From Saccharopolyspora soli (GTDB taxonomy: Bacteria > Actinomycetota > Actinomycetes > Mycobacteriales > Pseudonocardiaceae): a stretch of 64,000 nucleotides of DNA. Under the pieces are notes generated by a model. That model was not told the origin of the DNA, did no database searches, and was given only the letters and a program-made list of their open reading frames with translations. The translations under genes were made by a program, and so were the position numbers. The stretch covers positions 32,201 to 96,200 of the forward strand of contig NZ_JALBWV010000031.1 of assembly GCF_022678645.1 (NCBI RefSeq), written 5' to 3'. How positions within the stretch are numbered: the stretch's first letter is position 1; each line of letters begins with the position of its first letter. Shown here in pieces: positions 16,530 through 24,945 of this stretch.

Positions 16530-17325
16530 GACGCCATTCTGTCGCCAGGAGTTCCGGGGTAACTACCGGCTCGTCGAGCAGCGACGATCGGTGCACCTGG
16601 CGCTCGGCGTCGACGGCGAACACCAGGCAGCCGGGCCGTGACGCGGCCCATGCGATGCCGTCGACGCCCATCGCGAACGCGGCGGTCGAGACCGCGTCCG
16701 CAGTGGTCAGGTCGGGGGCCAGCACGGTGAGGCTCAGCAGCTCGCGTGCTGGGTGGCCGGTGCGGCCGTCGATGATGTGGGCGCCGCGCTCGTAGCTGCC
16801 GGAGGTGGCGACCGCGCAGTCGCGCACGTCGAAGACCGCGCACACCTGGTGCGCGATCTCGGGGTGCCGGATGCCCACCCGCCAAGCGCGGCCGGGCTCG
16901 GCCTCGCCGACGGCGAGCACGTCCCCTCCGGCGTTGAGGCAGAACTGGTCGGCCCCCGCCCTGCGCAGCAGCTCCCCGGCCCGCTGCACGGCCCATCCCT
17001 TCACCACCCCGCAGGGGTCGAAGCGACGCCCCGGCAGCCAGGCGCGGAACGCCCCGCCGCTGTCCTGTTCGTAGCGCATGCAGAGGTCGACGATCTCGAT
17101 GAGTTCGGCACTGGCGCGCGCGGGCGTCGCCGGGTCACCGCCGCACAGCCGGACCTCGCTGCCGTCCCGGAAGGGGCTGAACCTGCGATCCACCTCGCGC
17201 AGCCAGTCGAAGGCTCGCGACGCGGCGGCGAGCACCGCTGGCGCGGTCGACCGCACGTCCATCGAGATCGGCAGACCCATGATGTGCTCCACGCGTCGGA
17301 GTCGGGAGCCCGATCCGCTTGCCAC
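16513..17325 (-). CDS. apbE: FAD:protein FMN transferase
   Basis: ApbE covalently attaches FMN from FAD to threonine in target proteins, using Mg2+. The 270-residue protein shows FDPCGVVKGWAVQRA, FCLNAGGDVLAVG, VATSGSYERG, HIIDGRTGHPA and the metal-binding TTADAVSTAAFAMG. The family's usual DPGG is DPCG here. No signal peptide or lipobox is seen, so it should act in the cytoplasm or at the inner face. Its probable substrate, an FMN_bind protein with a SGAT motif, is encoded 2 bases upstream in the same operon. Confidence 0.95.
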   Translation of the reverse strand: MASGSGSRLRRVEHIMGLPISMDVRSTAPAVLAAASRAFDWLREVDRRFSPFRDGSEVRLCGGDPATPARASAELIEIVDLCMRYEQDSGGAFRAWLPGRRFDPCGVVKGWAVQRAGELLRRAGADQFCLNAGGDVLAVGEAEPGRAWRVGIRHPEIAHQVCAVFDVRDCAVATSGSYERGAHIIDGRTGHPARELLSLTVLAPDLTTADAVSTAAFAMGVDGIAWAASRPGCLVFAVDAERQVHRSSLLDEPVVTPELLATEWRHGSGS

Positions 17326-17327
17326 GC

Positions 17328-17750
17328 CTACCCACCCCGGGCGTCGATAGCGGCCTGCAGGGACGTGGCGTATGCCTCGCTGGTGGTGGTGGCGCCGGAC
17401 ACCGCGTCGAGGTTCGCGCTCTGCGCCCGCAGCGCTTCCTGCCGCAACGTCGGAGCGGCTCTGCTGGCGATCCGCTTGCTGTGCCGGTCGGCGGGCTCGG
17501 TGATCAGCTGGACGTCGGTGATCTTGGCGCCGACGAACATCACCCGCACCTGGTAGGGCCCGTACTCGGTCCGCACCAGCGAGCCGTCCACGGACTTGCC
17601 GACGTCCCCGGCCGAACTCGGGGGAGCCGCGCTCGCGTCGGATTGCGGGGCTGGGGACGCGCGCATCGCCGCGTCGCTGCTCGGCTGGTAGCGCACCAGT
17701 GGGAACAACCCCGCGACCGCGAGGGCCAGGATCGCGCCGAAACGCCGCAT
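17328..17750 (-). CDS. Exported FMN-binding protein (ApbE substrate)
   Basis: A 140-residue protein with an N-terminal hydrophobic signal or anchor (residues 5-20), a Ser/Ala/Pro linker and an FMN_bind domain (about 55-140). The flavinylation motif is DAVSGATTTS (115-124); by analogy with NqrC-type proteins, FMN would be carried on Thr121 through a phosphoester bond. GAGGAG precedes ATG 17750 by 7 bases; longer in-frame starts run into the flavocytochrome gene. With the neighbouring flavocytochrome and ApbE it forms a compact extracytosolic flavin electron-transfer module. Confidence 0.93.
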   Translation of the reverse strand: MRRFGAILALAVAGLFPLVRYQPSSDAAMRASPAPQSDASAAPPSSAGDVGKSVDGSLVRTEYGPYQVRVMFVGAKITDVQLITEPADRHSKRIASRAAPTLRQEALRAQSANLDAVSGATTTSEAYATSLQAAIDARGG

Positions 17751-17761
17751 TTCATCACTCC

Positions 17762-19174
17762 TCAGACTGCGAAGGCGAATCGCTCGGTGTGGCATTGGGC
17801 ACGCGGCACGCCCAGGGCGCGCAGCGCGCCGAGTACCGCGTCGGTCATGCCGGGCGGGCCGCAGAGGAAGACGTCGCGGTGCCGGAGGCCGGGCACCAGG
17901 GCGGCGAGGTGTTGCGGCCCCATGATGGGCCCGTGGGGGCCGATCGCGGTGGCGGGACCGATCACGACGTGCAGCCGCGCCCCGGCCCGGTGCGCCAGCC
18001 ACTGCAACTCCGACACCAGCACCGCATCCCGTTGGTCGCGGACGCGGTAGAGCACGACGACGTCCTGGCAGGTCTGGGAGATCTCCTCTAGCAGCGCGCG
18101 GATCGGCGTCACCCCGACACCGCCACCGATCAGCAGGACTCCCGAACGGGTTCGCTGCTCGGCGGTGAACGCGCCGTAGGGACCAGTTGCGAGAACCCGA
18201 GTTCCCACGCGCAGGTTCCGCACCGCGGCGCTGCCGTCGCCGAGTGCTTTCACCGTGATGCGCAACGTCCTCCCGTCCGGCATCGCCGAAAGCGAATACG
18301 GATGCGCCTGCGCCCAAAGGCCCTTCGCGAGGAACCGCCACCGGAAGAACTGCCCGGCCCTCGCGGGCAGCCGGTCCAGTCGCCGACCGCCGATGTGGAC
18401 CGACACCACGTCAGGGCTCTCCGGGACCACCGCCAGCACCCGGGTGTCGTGCCGCGCCGTCCGCCACAGCGGCAGGAGGAACCGGAACACGAGCACCGCG
18501 CCGAGGGCCGCGCCGTAGAGGGTCCACCAGTAGGCCCGGCCGATCGGGCTGCCCACGAAATCGTTGCCGATCGTCACCTGGTGCAGGAAGCCGAGCAGGA
18601 CCACCAGGTAGGCGCCGAGGTGCAGGAAATGCCAAGTCTCGTAGCGCATCCGCCGACGGATGGCGCGCGCGGAGGTTGCGCCGACCACGACGAGCAGGCC
18701 CGTGCCCGCGGCGGCCAGCAGCAGGTCCTGGGTTTCGAACAGCAGTGATCCGAACTCCGACAGCACCGGGCTGCGGTCCTGCTCGGCGTACCCGACCACG
18801 ATCAGCACGACATGCGCCAGCACCAGCCAGAGGACCCAGGTGCCCGTCCACCGGTGCCAGCTCGTGAGCCGGTCCATGCCGAGCCGCCGCTCCAGCCAGG
18901 GCACCCGCGCGATGAGCACCAGTTGGAGCACCAGGGCCAACGCGCCGCCGAGACCGGTCAACCGGCCCAGCGCCAGCACCAAGCCGTGCGGGCCGGTCAG
19001 CGCACCCGCCTCGCCGCCGAGCAGGAAGAGGTCCACGACCCACATCCCGTTGAGCGCCAGCAAGGCCCGAAGCCACCACTGCGCGTTGCCTGTCCTGGTC
19101 TTGCACCGCTGCGATCGCACGTCGCCGAGTTTCGGCCGCATTTCTGGGAAGAACTTTGGAACCGCGCCGGACAA
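17762..19174 (-). CDS. Ferric-reductase-like flavocytochrome (NAD(P)H oxidase type)
   Basis: A 470-residue membrane protein. Several N-terminal helices contain histidines fit to hold heme (SWHRWTGTWVLWLVLAHVV and YETWHFLHLGAYLVVLLGFL). These are followed by an FAD domain with HPYSLSAMP and a NAD(P) domain with GGGVGVTPIRALLEE and FLCGPPGM. Such proteins move electrons from cytosolic NAD(P)H across the membrane; the coupled FMN-binding protein is the likely acceptor. It is the first gene of a five-gene minus-strand operon (to 14650). The start is uncertain, since ~25 N-terminal residues are not obviously conserved. Confidence 0.9.
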   Translation of the reverse strand: MSGAVPKFFPEMRPKLGDVRSQRCKTRTGNAQWWLRALLALNGMWVVDLFLLGGEAGALTGPHGLVLALGRLTGLGGALALVLQLVLIARVPWLERRLGMDRLTSWHRWTGTWVLWLVLAHVVLIVVGYAEQDRSPVLSEFGSLLFETQDLLLAAAGTGLLVVVGATSARAIRRRMRYETWHFLHLGAYLVVLLGFLHQVTIGNDFVGSPIGRAYWWTLYGAALGAVLVFRFLLPLWRTARHDTRVLAVVPESPDVVSVHIGGRRLDRLPARAGQFFRWRFLAKGLWAQAHPYSLSAMPDGRTLRITVKALGDGSAAVRNLRVGTRVLATGPYGAFTAEQRTRSGVLLIGGGVGVTPIRALLEEISQTCQDVVVLYRVRDQRDAVLVSELQWLAHRAGARLHVVIGPATAIGPHGPIMGPQHLAALVPGLRHRDVFLCGPPGMTDAVLGALRALGVPRAQCHTERFAFAV

Positions 19175-19236
19175 CCGGCTCGGCCGCGTGGGCGTGCTGC
19201 GGTGACCACGCTTCCAGGGCGTGCTTCGCAGTTGTC

Positions 19237-19261
19237 GTTATCACCCGTTCGGGCAATGGGT
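19237..19261. repeat. 25-bp repeat GTTATCACCCG..., copy 2
   Basis: Second copy of the motif at 14570, lying in the divergent spacer upstream of the flavocytochrome operon. Confidence 0.5.
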
Positions 19262-19313
19262 CCTGGGTTGGCTCGGCTAAGTTGCTCGTTGCGCAGAGAA
19301 AAACGGAGGAGCA

Positions 19314-19988
19314 GTGAGCTATCCACCGCAGGATCCGCACGGGGCGCAATCCGGTCCCTACGGATCGCAGTCGGGTCAGTACGGATCGGGGCCGTATCCC
19401 TCCGGGGCGTATCCGTCGGGCCCGTATCCGCCGCCAGCCAGCGGCTCGGACGACTTCTGGCGGCACGTCGCGGGCAACCAGCCCCCGATGCCCCCGAAGA
19501 AGAGCCGCACCGGACTCATCATCACCCTGGTCAGCGTCGGCGCGGTGGTGCTGATCGCGGGCCTGGTGACGGTCGTCCTGGTGCTCGTCAACAGCGGGGC
19601 CGGTCGCATCGAGGCCGGGGACTGCATGTCGCTGGTCAGTGAGCGCGGCGGCGAGATGAGCGCCGCGGACTGCGGTTCCGCGGAATCGGACTACCAGGTC
19701 ATGGAGGTCCACCAGGGGCAGAACCACGACGTCTGCCAGGACAACTACAGCAACGTCGTTAACGACCAGACGTATTGCATCGTGCTGGACGTCAAGGTCG
19801 GCGACTGCATGACGTCCTTCCAGGAGTCGGAGGACGTCCTGCCATTGAAGATCGACTGCGGCCGGGCCGAGGACCAGGTGACCAAGGTCGTCGAGAGCAG
19901 CGACCCGGAGAGCGTCTGCCAGGAGAACGAGGGCTACTACGTCTTCGCCAACCGCACCGTCTGCTTCGGCGACGTGCGGGGCGCTTGA
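19314..19988 (+). CDS. LppU-like single-pass membrane protein with Pro/Gly/Tyr-rich tail
   Basis: A 224-residue protein. The cytoplasmic tail (1-60) repeats short GPY/GAY/SGP units. One membrane helix lies at about 67-92 after a PPKKSR stop-transfer. The outer domain has paired-cysteine half-repeats: IEAGDCMSLV...DCGSAESDYQVMEV and VKVGDCMTSF...DCGRAEDQVTKVVE. The same pattern occurs in the protein at 21803, so the two are paralogues. GTG 19314 has GGAGGAG upstream. Function is unknown. It ends 17 bases from the convergent permease gene. Confidence 0.75.
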   Translation: MSYPPQDPHGAQSGPYGSQSGQYGSGPYPSGAYPSGPYPPPASGSDDFWRHVAGNQPPMPPKKSRTGLIITLVSVGAVVLIAGLVTVVLVLVNSGAGRIEAGDCMSLVSERGGEMSAADCGSAESDYQVMEVHQGQNHDVCQDNYSNVVNDQTYCIVLDVKVGDCMTSFQESEDVLPLKIDCGRAEDQVTKVVESSDPESVCQENEGYYVFANRTVCFGDVRGA

Positions 19989-20005
19989 GCCGACCAGGTT
20001 CGAGG

Positions 20006-21559
20006 TCACTTCGCGGCCGGACTCCCGTCGCCGCTGACGATGGGCGGCACCGGGGTGTCCGCGGTGGGCACCCACCGCGGACCGCGCGGGCCGAAGACAT
20101 CGCGGGGTTCGGGGAAGACCACGAGCAGCGCGAGGTACAGGCTCGCCGAGAGCGCGACGGAAAGCGGCAGGCTGATGTCGGTGCCACCGGCGAGGTCGCC
20201 GAGCGGGCCGACGAACTGCCCTGGGATGTTGACGAAGGCCAGGGCGACGGCGGCGGACAACAGCCAGGCCGACAGCCCTCGCCAGTTCCAGCCCCGGCGG
20301 AACCAGTAGCGCCCGCCGCGCTGCCGCCGGTTGAAGACCTGCAGGGCGTCGGGGTCGTACCAGCCGCGCCGGGTCACGTAGCCCAGCATCATCACGACCA
20401 TCCACGGGGCGGTGCAGGTGACCACCAGCACCGCGAAGGTGGAGATGCTCTGCACCACGTCGAACCCGAATCGGCCGACGAAGATCAGCGCGATGGTGAG
20501 CGTGCCGACGAATAGCGTGGCCTGCACCCGCGAGAAGCGCGGGAACACGCTGGCGAAGTCCAACCCGGTGCCGTACAGGGCGGTCGTCCCGGTCGAAAGG
20601 CCGCCGATCAGCGCGATCAGGCACAGCGGGCCGAAGTACCAGGCGGGTGCGGTCGCGAGCAGCCCGCCCACGTAGTTGGGCGCGGAGCCGTGCAGGTACT
20701 GCGGCGCCGACACGGCGATCACCGTCGCGGTGGCGAGCCCGAAGACGAACGGCACGATGGTGGCCAGTTGGGCGAACAACGCCGCCGCGACGACCCGCGG
20801 GCGAGGCGTGTCGGCGGGGATGTAGCGCGACCAATCACCCAGGAATGCCCCGAAGGAGATCGGGTTGGCGAGCACGATCAGCGCCGACCCGACGAACGCG
20901 GGCCAGAACCCCGGGCTGTCCGAGCCACCGAACGAACCGGGGTAGGACGGGTCGAAGGCGGTGGCGAAGGCCAGCAGCCCCAGCACGAACATCGCGGTGG
21001 CCGCCAGCACGGCGATCTTGTTGACCAGCAACATGAATCGGAACCCGTACAGGCAGATCACCAGCACGAGGACCGCGAACAGCCCGTAGGCCACGGCGAA
21101 CGACGGGACGGACTCGGGCAGGCCGAGCAGGCGGTTCGCGGTGCCCACCAGCGCATCTCCCGAGCTCCACACGGAGATCGCGAAGAACGTCACGGCGGTG
21201 AGCAGGGACAGGAACGATCCGACGACGCGGCCGTGCACACCGAGGTGCGCCGAGGACGAGACCGCGTTGTTGGTGCCGTTGACCGGCCCGAACACCGCCA
21301 TCGGGCAGAGCACCAGCGATCCGATGAGCAGTCCCGACACCGTCGCGGCCAATCCCTGCCAGAAGGAGAGCCCGAACAGGATCGGGAAGGCGCCGAGCAC
21401 CGCGGTCGAGAAGGTGTTCGCCCCGCCGAAGCACAATCGGAACAGGTCGAGAGGCGCCGCGGTCCGTTCGTCGTCCGGGATCCGTTCCACGCCGCGTTGT
21501 TCGACTTCGGTCACCCGAGGCGCCGTTTTCCCCACCGCGGCCGCATTTCCGTTGGCCAT
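20006..21559 (-). CDS. NCS1-family cytosine/purine permease
   Basis: A 517-residue permease with about 12 membrane helices. NCS1 landmarks include the N-terminal FRLCFGGANTFSTAVLGAFP, FGPVNGTNNAVSSSAHLGV, LANPISFGAFLGDWSRYIP and TGTTALYGTGLDFAS. The family imports cytosine, purines, allantoin or hydantoins by cation symport; the substrate cannot be told. GGAGG lies 8 bases before ATG 21559. Two paralogous LppU-like genes flank it, one convergent and one divergent. Confidence 0.9.
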   Translation of the reverse strand: MANGNAAAVGKTAPRVTEVEQRGVERIPDDERTAAPLDLFRLCFGGANTFSTAVLGAFPILFGLSFWQGLAATVSGLLIGSLVLCPMAVFGPVNGTNNAVSSSAHLGVHGRVVGSFLSLLTAVTFFAISVWSSGDALVGTANRLLGLPESVPSFAVAYGLFAVLVLVICLYGFRFMLLVNKIAVLAATAMFVLGLLAFATAFDPSYPGSFGGSDSPGFWPAFVGSALIVLANPISFGAFLGDWSRYIPADTPRPRVVAAALFAQLATIVPFVFGLATATVIAVSAPQYLHGSAPNYVGGLLATAPAWYFGPLCLIALIGGLSTGTTALYGTGLDFASVFPRFSRVQATLFVGTLTIALIFVGRFGFDVVQSISTFAVLVVTCTAPWMVVMMLGYVTRRGWYDPDALQVFNRRQRGGRYWFRRGWNWRGLSAWLLSAAVALAFVNIPGQFVGPLGDLAGGTDISLPLSVALSASLYLALLVVFPEPRDVFGPRGPRWVPTADTPVPPIVSGDGSPAAK

Positions 21560-21703
21560 GCCCTGTCCTCCACCGGTCCTGCCAAGTGATCAGGAGAGCG
21601 TGGACCACGCGGGGGCGAATAACCAGCATTCGAACCTCCAACAGCGAATCGCCGCGTTGGACGAAAGCACAACGCCCGCCACCGGCGGGAGTCCGCCCGA
21701 GTT

Positions 21704-21725
21704 GCCGATTTCGCGCGAAATCGGC
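21704..21725. repeat. ATTTCGCG palindrome, copy 1 (22 bp, perfect)
   Basis: GCCGATTTCGCGCGAAATCGGC is a perfect inverted repeat in the permease / LppU-like divergent spacer. Related palindromes lie at 36109, 63411 and 63452. Confidence 0.7.
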
Positions 21726-21802
21726 GCACTACCCGCACTGCCGCGCAAACCAACCCCCGCACCCCCTAAGTTTTGCGCGTAGATCATTTTCCGGAGGGAT
21801 CC

Positions 21803-22324
21803 ATGAGCCATCCACCGAGCAGCCGGGCGGGCAAGGTGATCGGCAGAATCCTCTACGTCGGCGCGCTGGGCATCGGTATCGGCATCGCCTTGATCGCCTA
21901 CACCGCGTTCAACACCGACGAACCCGACGCCGGGCAGTGCGTGAACATCATCGGCGCCGACACGGCGGAGCCCGGTTGGCAGCGCGTCGACTGCGGCGAC
22001 GCGGAGTCCGACTTCGTGATCGCCGAGGTCACCGCTGGTTCCGACACCTGCCTGCCGGAGTATGCGACGGTCAGCCAGGACACCCGGCGCACCAGTGGCA
22101 CCCGGTTGTGCCTGGTGCCGGACGTGGTGGTCGGCGACTGCCTGCGCGTTCCGGTGGCCAGCATCGAGACCAAGGTGCCCTGCGGCGAGCCGGGCGCGAA
22201 CGCGCAAGTCGTCGCGGTGGCGTCCAACACCAGCGGCGATGCGGCCTGCCCACCGGGGACCGGCCGGGTCGCGGTCTACCCGAACCCGGCACGCACGGTG
22301 TGCACCAGGACTTCCGGGCAGTGA
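21803..22324 (+). CDS. LppU-like membrane-anchored protein
   Basis: A 173-residue protein with one N-terminal helix (about 14-34) and an outer domain with two half-repeats: DAGQCVNIIG...DCGDAESDFVIAEV and VVVGDCLRVP...PCGEPGANAQVVAV. It is paralogous to the protein at 19314 but lacks the long Pro/Gly/Tyr tail. GGAGG lies 5 bases before ATG 21803, which is therefore preferred over a GTG ten codons upstream. Function is unknown; a cell-envelope or ligand-binding role is inference. Confidence 0.75.
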   Translation: MSHPPSSRAGKVIGRILYVGALGIGIGIALIAYTAFNTDEPDAGQCVNIIGADTAEPGWQRVDCGDAESDFVIAEVTAGSDTCLPEYATVSQDTRRTSGTRLCLVPDVVVGDCLRVPVASIETKVPCGEPGANAQVVAVASNTSGDAACPPGTGRVAVYPNPARTVCTRTSGQ

Positions 22325-22418
22325 CCAACACGATCTGGTTCCGCGGCCTTCGATGTGATGTCGTACCAGGGCAACCCCGCAGGTGCGGGGTCCGTCGGCA
22401 CGATGAGGGAGGGCTTCG

Positions 22419-24014
22419 ATGGGCAGCGAGGGCCGCACGGTCCGTGACGTCACCCGGCAGCTGATGCGCGAGTTGGGGTTGACCACGGTGTTCGGCAATC
22501 CGGGTACGACGGAGGTGCCGTTCCTGACCGGGTGGCCGGACGACTTCCGCTACGTGCTCGGGTTGCAGGAGTCCGTGGTGGTCTCGATGGCCGACGGTTA
22601 CGCGCAGGCCCGCCGGGAACCGGTGCTGGTCAACCTGCATTCCGCGGGTGGTGTGGGGCACGGGCTCGGCGCGGTCTTCACCGCGTACCGGAACCGGACG
22701 CCGATGATCGTGACGGCCGGTCAGCAAACCCGCACCCTGATGTTCGACGAGCCGTTCCTCGGGGCCACCGATGCCGCGAACTTCCCCAAGCCGTACGTGA
22801 AGTGGAGCTACGAGCCCGCCCGCGCCGCGGACGTGCCAGCGGCCCTGGCACGCGCCTACCAGCTGGCGACGACACCCCCGTGCGGCCCGGTCTTCGTGTC
22901 GATCCCGGCCGACGACTGGGACCAGCCGGGCGAACCGGTGACAGCGCGACCGCGCACCCCCGGCTTCGCTCCGGATCCGACTGCGATCACCGAACTCGTC
23001 GCGGCGTTGCGGCGCTGCGAACGCCCCGCGTTCGTCGTCGGCCCGGCGGTGGACGCCGACGGCGTGGTGGACGACATGGTCGAGTTGGCGGAGAAGACGC
23101 AGGCCGCGGTTTGGGTGGCGCCGATGTCGCCGCGCTGCTCGTTCCCCGAGGACCATCCGCAGTTCGCCGGGTTCCTGCAGCCCGAGCAGCGGTTGCTGAA
23201 AGCCGAGCTGTCCCAGTACGACCTGGTCGTGGTGTGGGGCGCACCGGCGTTCACCTACCACGTGTACCGCGGGGCCAGCGATGCCGAGCTGCCCGAACTG
23301 TTCGTGGTGCACGACGATCCGGAAGTGCTGGCCCGCGCCCGGCACGGCAATGGTGTGCTGGGCACCTTGGCGCACTCGGTGCGTCAGGTCAACGGCCAGG
23401 TCGAAGCGCTGCCGCGAAGCGCGCCGACGCCCTATGCTCGGCCGCCGAAACCAGCGGCGTCGACACCGCTGACGGCCGCCTACGTCTACGACGTGATCGC
23501 CGAGGTGCTACCGAGGGACGCGGCCGTGGTGGAGGAAGCCCCGAGCCACCGCAACGACCTGCACGAATTCCTCCCGATCCGGTCCACCGACGGCGGGTTC
23601 TTCGCCGGGTTCTCCGGCGCGCTCGGTTATGCCGTCGGCGCGGCCGTGGGAGTGGGCATGGCCGACCCGGCGCGGCGCACCCTCGCACTGCTCGGCGACG
23701 GCTCCAGCATGTACGGCATCCAGTCGGTGTGGACGGCGGTCCGGGAGCAGGCGCCGGTCACCTTCGTGATCATGGACAACTCGCGCTACGCGGCGGTGGC
23801 GGTGCTGGGCGAGGCGGCCGGGGGCAGCAAGCTGCCCGGTGTCGAGCTCGGCGGCATCGACTTCGTCGGCATGGCCACCAGCATGGGTTGCCCGGCCAAG
23901 CTGATCCAACACCCGGAGGAGCTCGCAACAGCCCTGGCCGAGGAGTTCACCGGAAAACCCGGCCCGACCCTGCTGCACATCAAGATCGACCCAGGTCACC
24001 GGCACCTGTACTGA
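22419..24014 (+). CDS. mdlC: Thiamine-diphosphate enzyme, benzoylformate decarboxylase-like
   Basis: A 531-residue ThDP enzyme with three domains. The N-terminal domain has GNPGTTEVPFL and the catalytic glutamate in LGLQESVVVSMADGYAQ, plus NLHSAGGVGHGLGA. The C-terminal ThDP/Mg motif is GDGSSMYGIQSVWTAV...NSRYA. The closest recognisable group is benzoylformate decarboxylase (mandelate pathway), although related 2-oxo-acid decarboxylases share these motifs and no mandelate genes are adjacent. It ends in a 46-bp palindromic element and converges on an ABC importer operon; a functional link is possible but unproven. Confidence 0.82.
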   Translation: MGSEGRTVRDVTRQLMRELGLTTVFGNPGTTEVPFLTGWPDDFRYVLGLQESVVVSMADGYAQARREPVLVNLHSAGGVGHGLGAVFTAYRNRTPMIVTAGQQTRTLMFDEPFLGATDAANFPKPYVKWSYEPARAADVPAALARAYQLATTPPCGPVFVSIPADDWDQPGEPVTARPRTPGFAPDPTAITELVAALRRCERPAFVVGPAVDADGVVDDMVELAEKTQAAVWVAPMSPRCSFPEDHPQFAGFLQPEQRLLKAELSQYDLVVVWGAPAFTYHVYRGASDAELPELFVVHDDPEVLARARHGNGVLGTLAHSVRQVNGQVEALPRSAPTPYARPPKPAASTPLTAAYVYDVIAEVLPRDAAVVEEAPSHRNDLHEFLPIRSTDGGFFAGFSGALGYAVGAAVGVGMADPARRTLALLGDGSSMYGIQSVWTAVREQAPVTFVIMDNSRYAAVAVLGEAAGGSKLPGVELGGIDFVGMATSMGCPAKLIQHPEELATALAEEFTGKPGPTLLHIKIDPGHRHLY

Positions 24015-24017
24015 GCA

Positions 24018-24063
24018 GTCGTGAGTGCGCAGCTGGGCTCCTACCCGGTTGCGCACTCACGAC
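24018..24063. repeat. 46-bp palindromic element, copy 2
   Basis: GTCGTGAGTG-N26-CACTCACGAC begins 4 bases after the mdlC stop and ends 1 base before the convergent ABC ATPase stop codon, filling the whole gap. This position fits a bidirectional terminator. Confidence 0.85.
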
Positions 24064-24939
24064 TCAGGCGCGGCGCGCGGCCTCCGCCTCGGCGCGCTCC
24101 GCCGCCGCCCACTGCTTCGCCGCGGACTGCGACGGGGCCTGCGCCCGGCCGGATGCCGACTGCGCGCTTCGGACGTCGAGCAGGCGGGCCACCTCGCTGC
24201 GCAGGTGGACGAAGGTCTCCGACTCGCGGGTGGTGATCTGGTCGCGTTCCGCGCCGAGCGGGATCTCCAGGTCCGAGACGATGGACGCCGGGGACTTCGA
24301 CAGCACGAAAACCCGGTCCGCCAGGTAGATGCTCTCGTCGATGTCGTGGGTGACCAGCAGGACCGTGCTGTCGAACTGCTTGCGGACCCGCAGCAGCAGG
24401 TCCTCCAGCTCGAAGCGGGTCTGCGCGTCGACCGAGGCGAACGGCTCGTCCATCAGCAGCAGCGAGGGTCGGCAGGCCAGGGCGCGGGCGATCGACACCC
24501 GCTGCTGCATGCCGCCGGAGAGCTGCCACGGGTACTTCCGCGCGGCGGCGCCCAGGCCCACCCACTCCAGCACCTCGTCCGCCCGGCTGCGCCGCTCGGC
24601 CTTGCGCAAACCCCTGGAGCGCAACGGGAACTCGACGTTGGCCCGCACCGACAGCCAAGGGAACAGCGAGCGGCTGTAGTCCTGGAACACCACCGCCAGG
24701 TCGGTCGGCACGCCCCGCACCGGGTCGCCGTGCAACCGCACGTCACCGCTGGTCGGCTGGATCAACCCGGAGATGGCCCGCAGCAGCGTGGACTTGCCGC
24801 AGCCGGACGGGCCGACGATGCAGGCCAGTTCACCGGTGCGCACCTGGAACGACAGCTCGGCGATGGCCTCGTGACCGTTCGCGCCGCCGTAGCGGTGTCC
24901 GAGCCCGGAGACTTCGAGCATGGTGGTGGATCCGGTCAT
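24064..24939 (-). CDS. ABC importer ATP-binding protein (SsuB/TauB type)
   Basis: A 291-residue ATPase with Walker A GPSGCGKSTLL, Q-loop VFQDYSRSLFPW, signature LSGGMQQRVSIARAL, Walker B LLLMDEPFASVD and H-loop LVTHD. The nitrate/sulfonate/taurine subfamily is indicated by these motifs and the partner genes. The C-terminal ~60 residues add an Ala/Gln/Arg-rich tail not needed for the fold. It is the last gene of a four-gene minus-strand operon, 6 bases after the second permease. GGAGG precedes ATG 24939 by 10 bases. Confidence 0.93.
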   Translation of the reverse strand: MTGSTTMLEVSGLGHRYGGANGHEAIAELSFQVRTGELACIVGPSGCGKSTLLRAISGLIQPTSGDVRLHGDPVRGVPTDLAVVFQDYSRSLFPWLSVRANVEFPLRSRGLRKAERRSRADEVLEWVGLGAAARKYPWQLSGGMQQRVSIARALACRPSLLLMDEPFASVDAQTRFELEDLLLRVRKQFDSTVLLVTHDIDESIYLADRVFVLSKSPASIVSDLEIPLGAERDQITTRESETFVHLRSEVARLLDVRSAQSASGRAQAPSQSAAKQWAAAERAEAEAARRA

Positions 24940-24945
24940 CTTGAA

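Noticed and set aside
18411..20834. 807-residue minus-strand open frame
   Set aside because: It is a shadow running antisense to, or in another frame of, the flavocytochrome, LppU-like and permease genes; its composition is Arg/Gly/Ala-rich with no domain.
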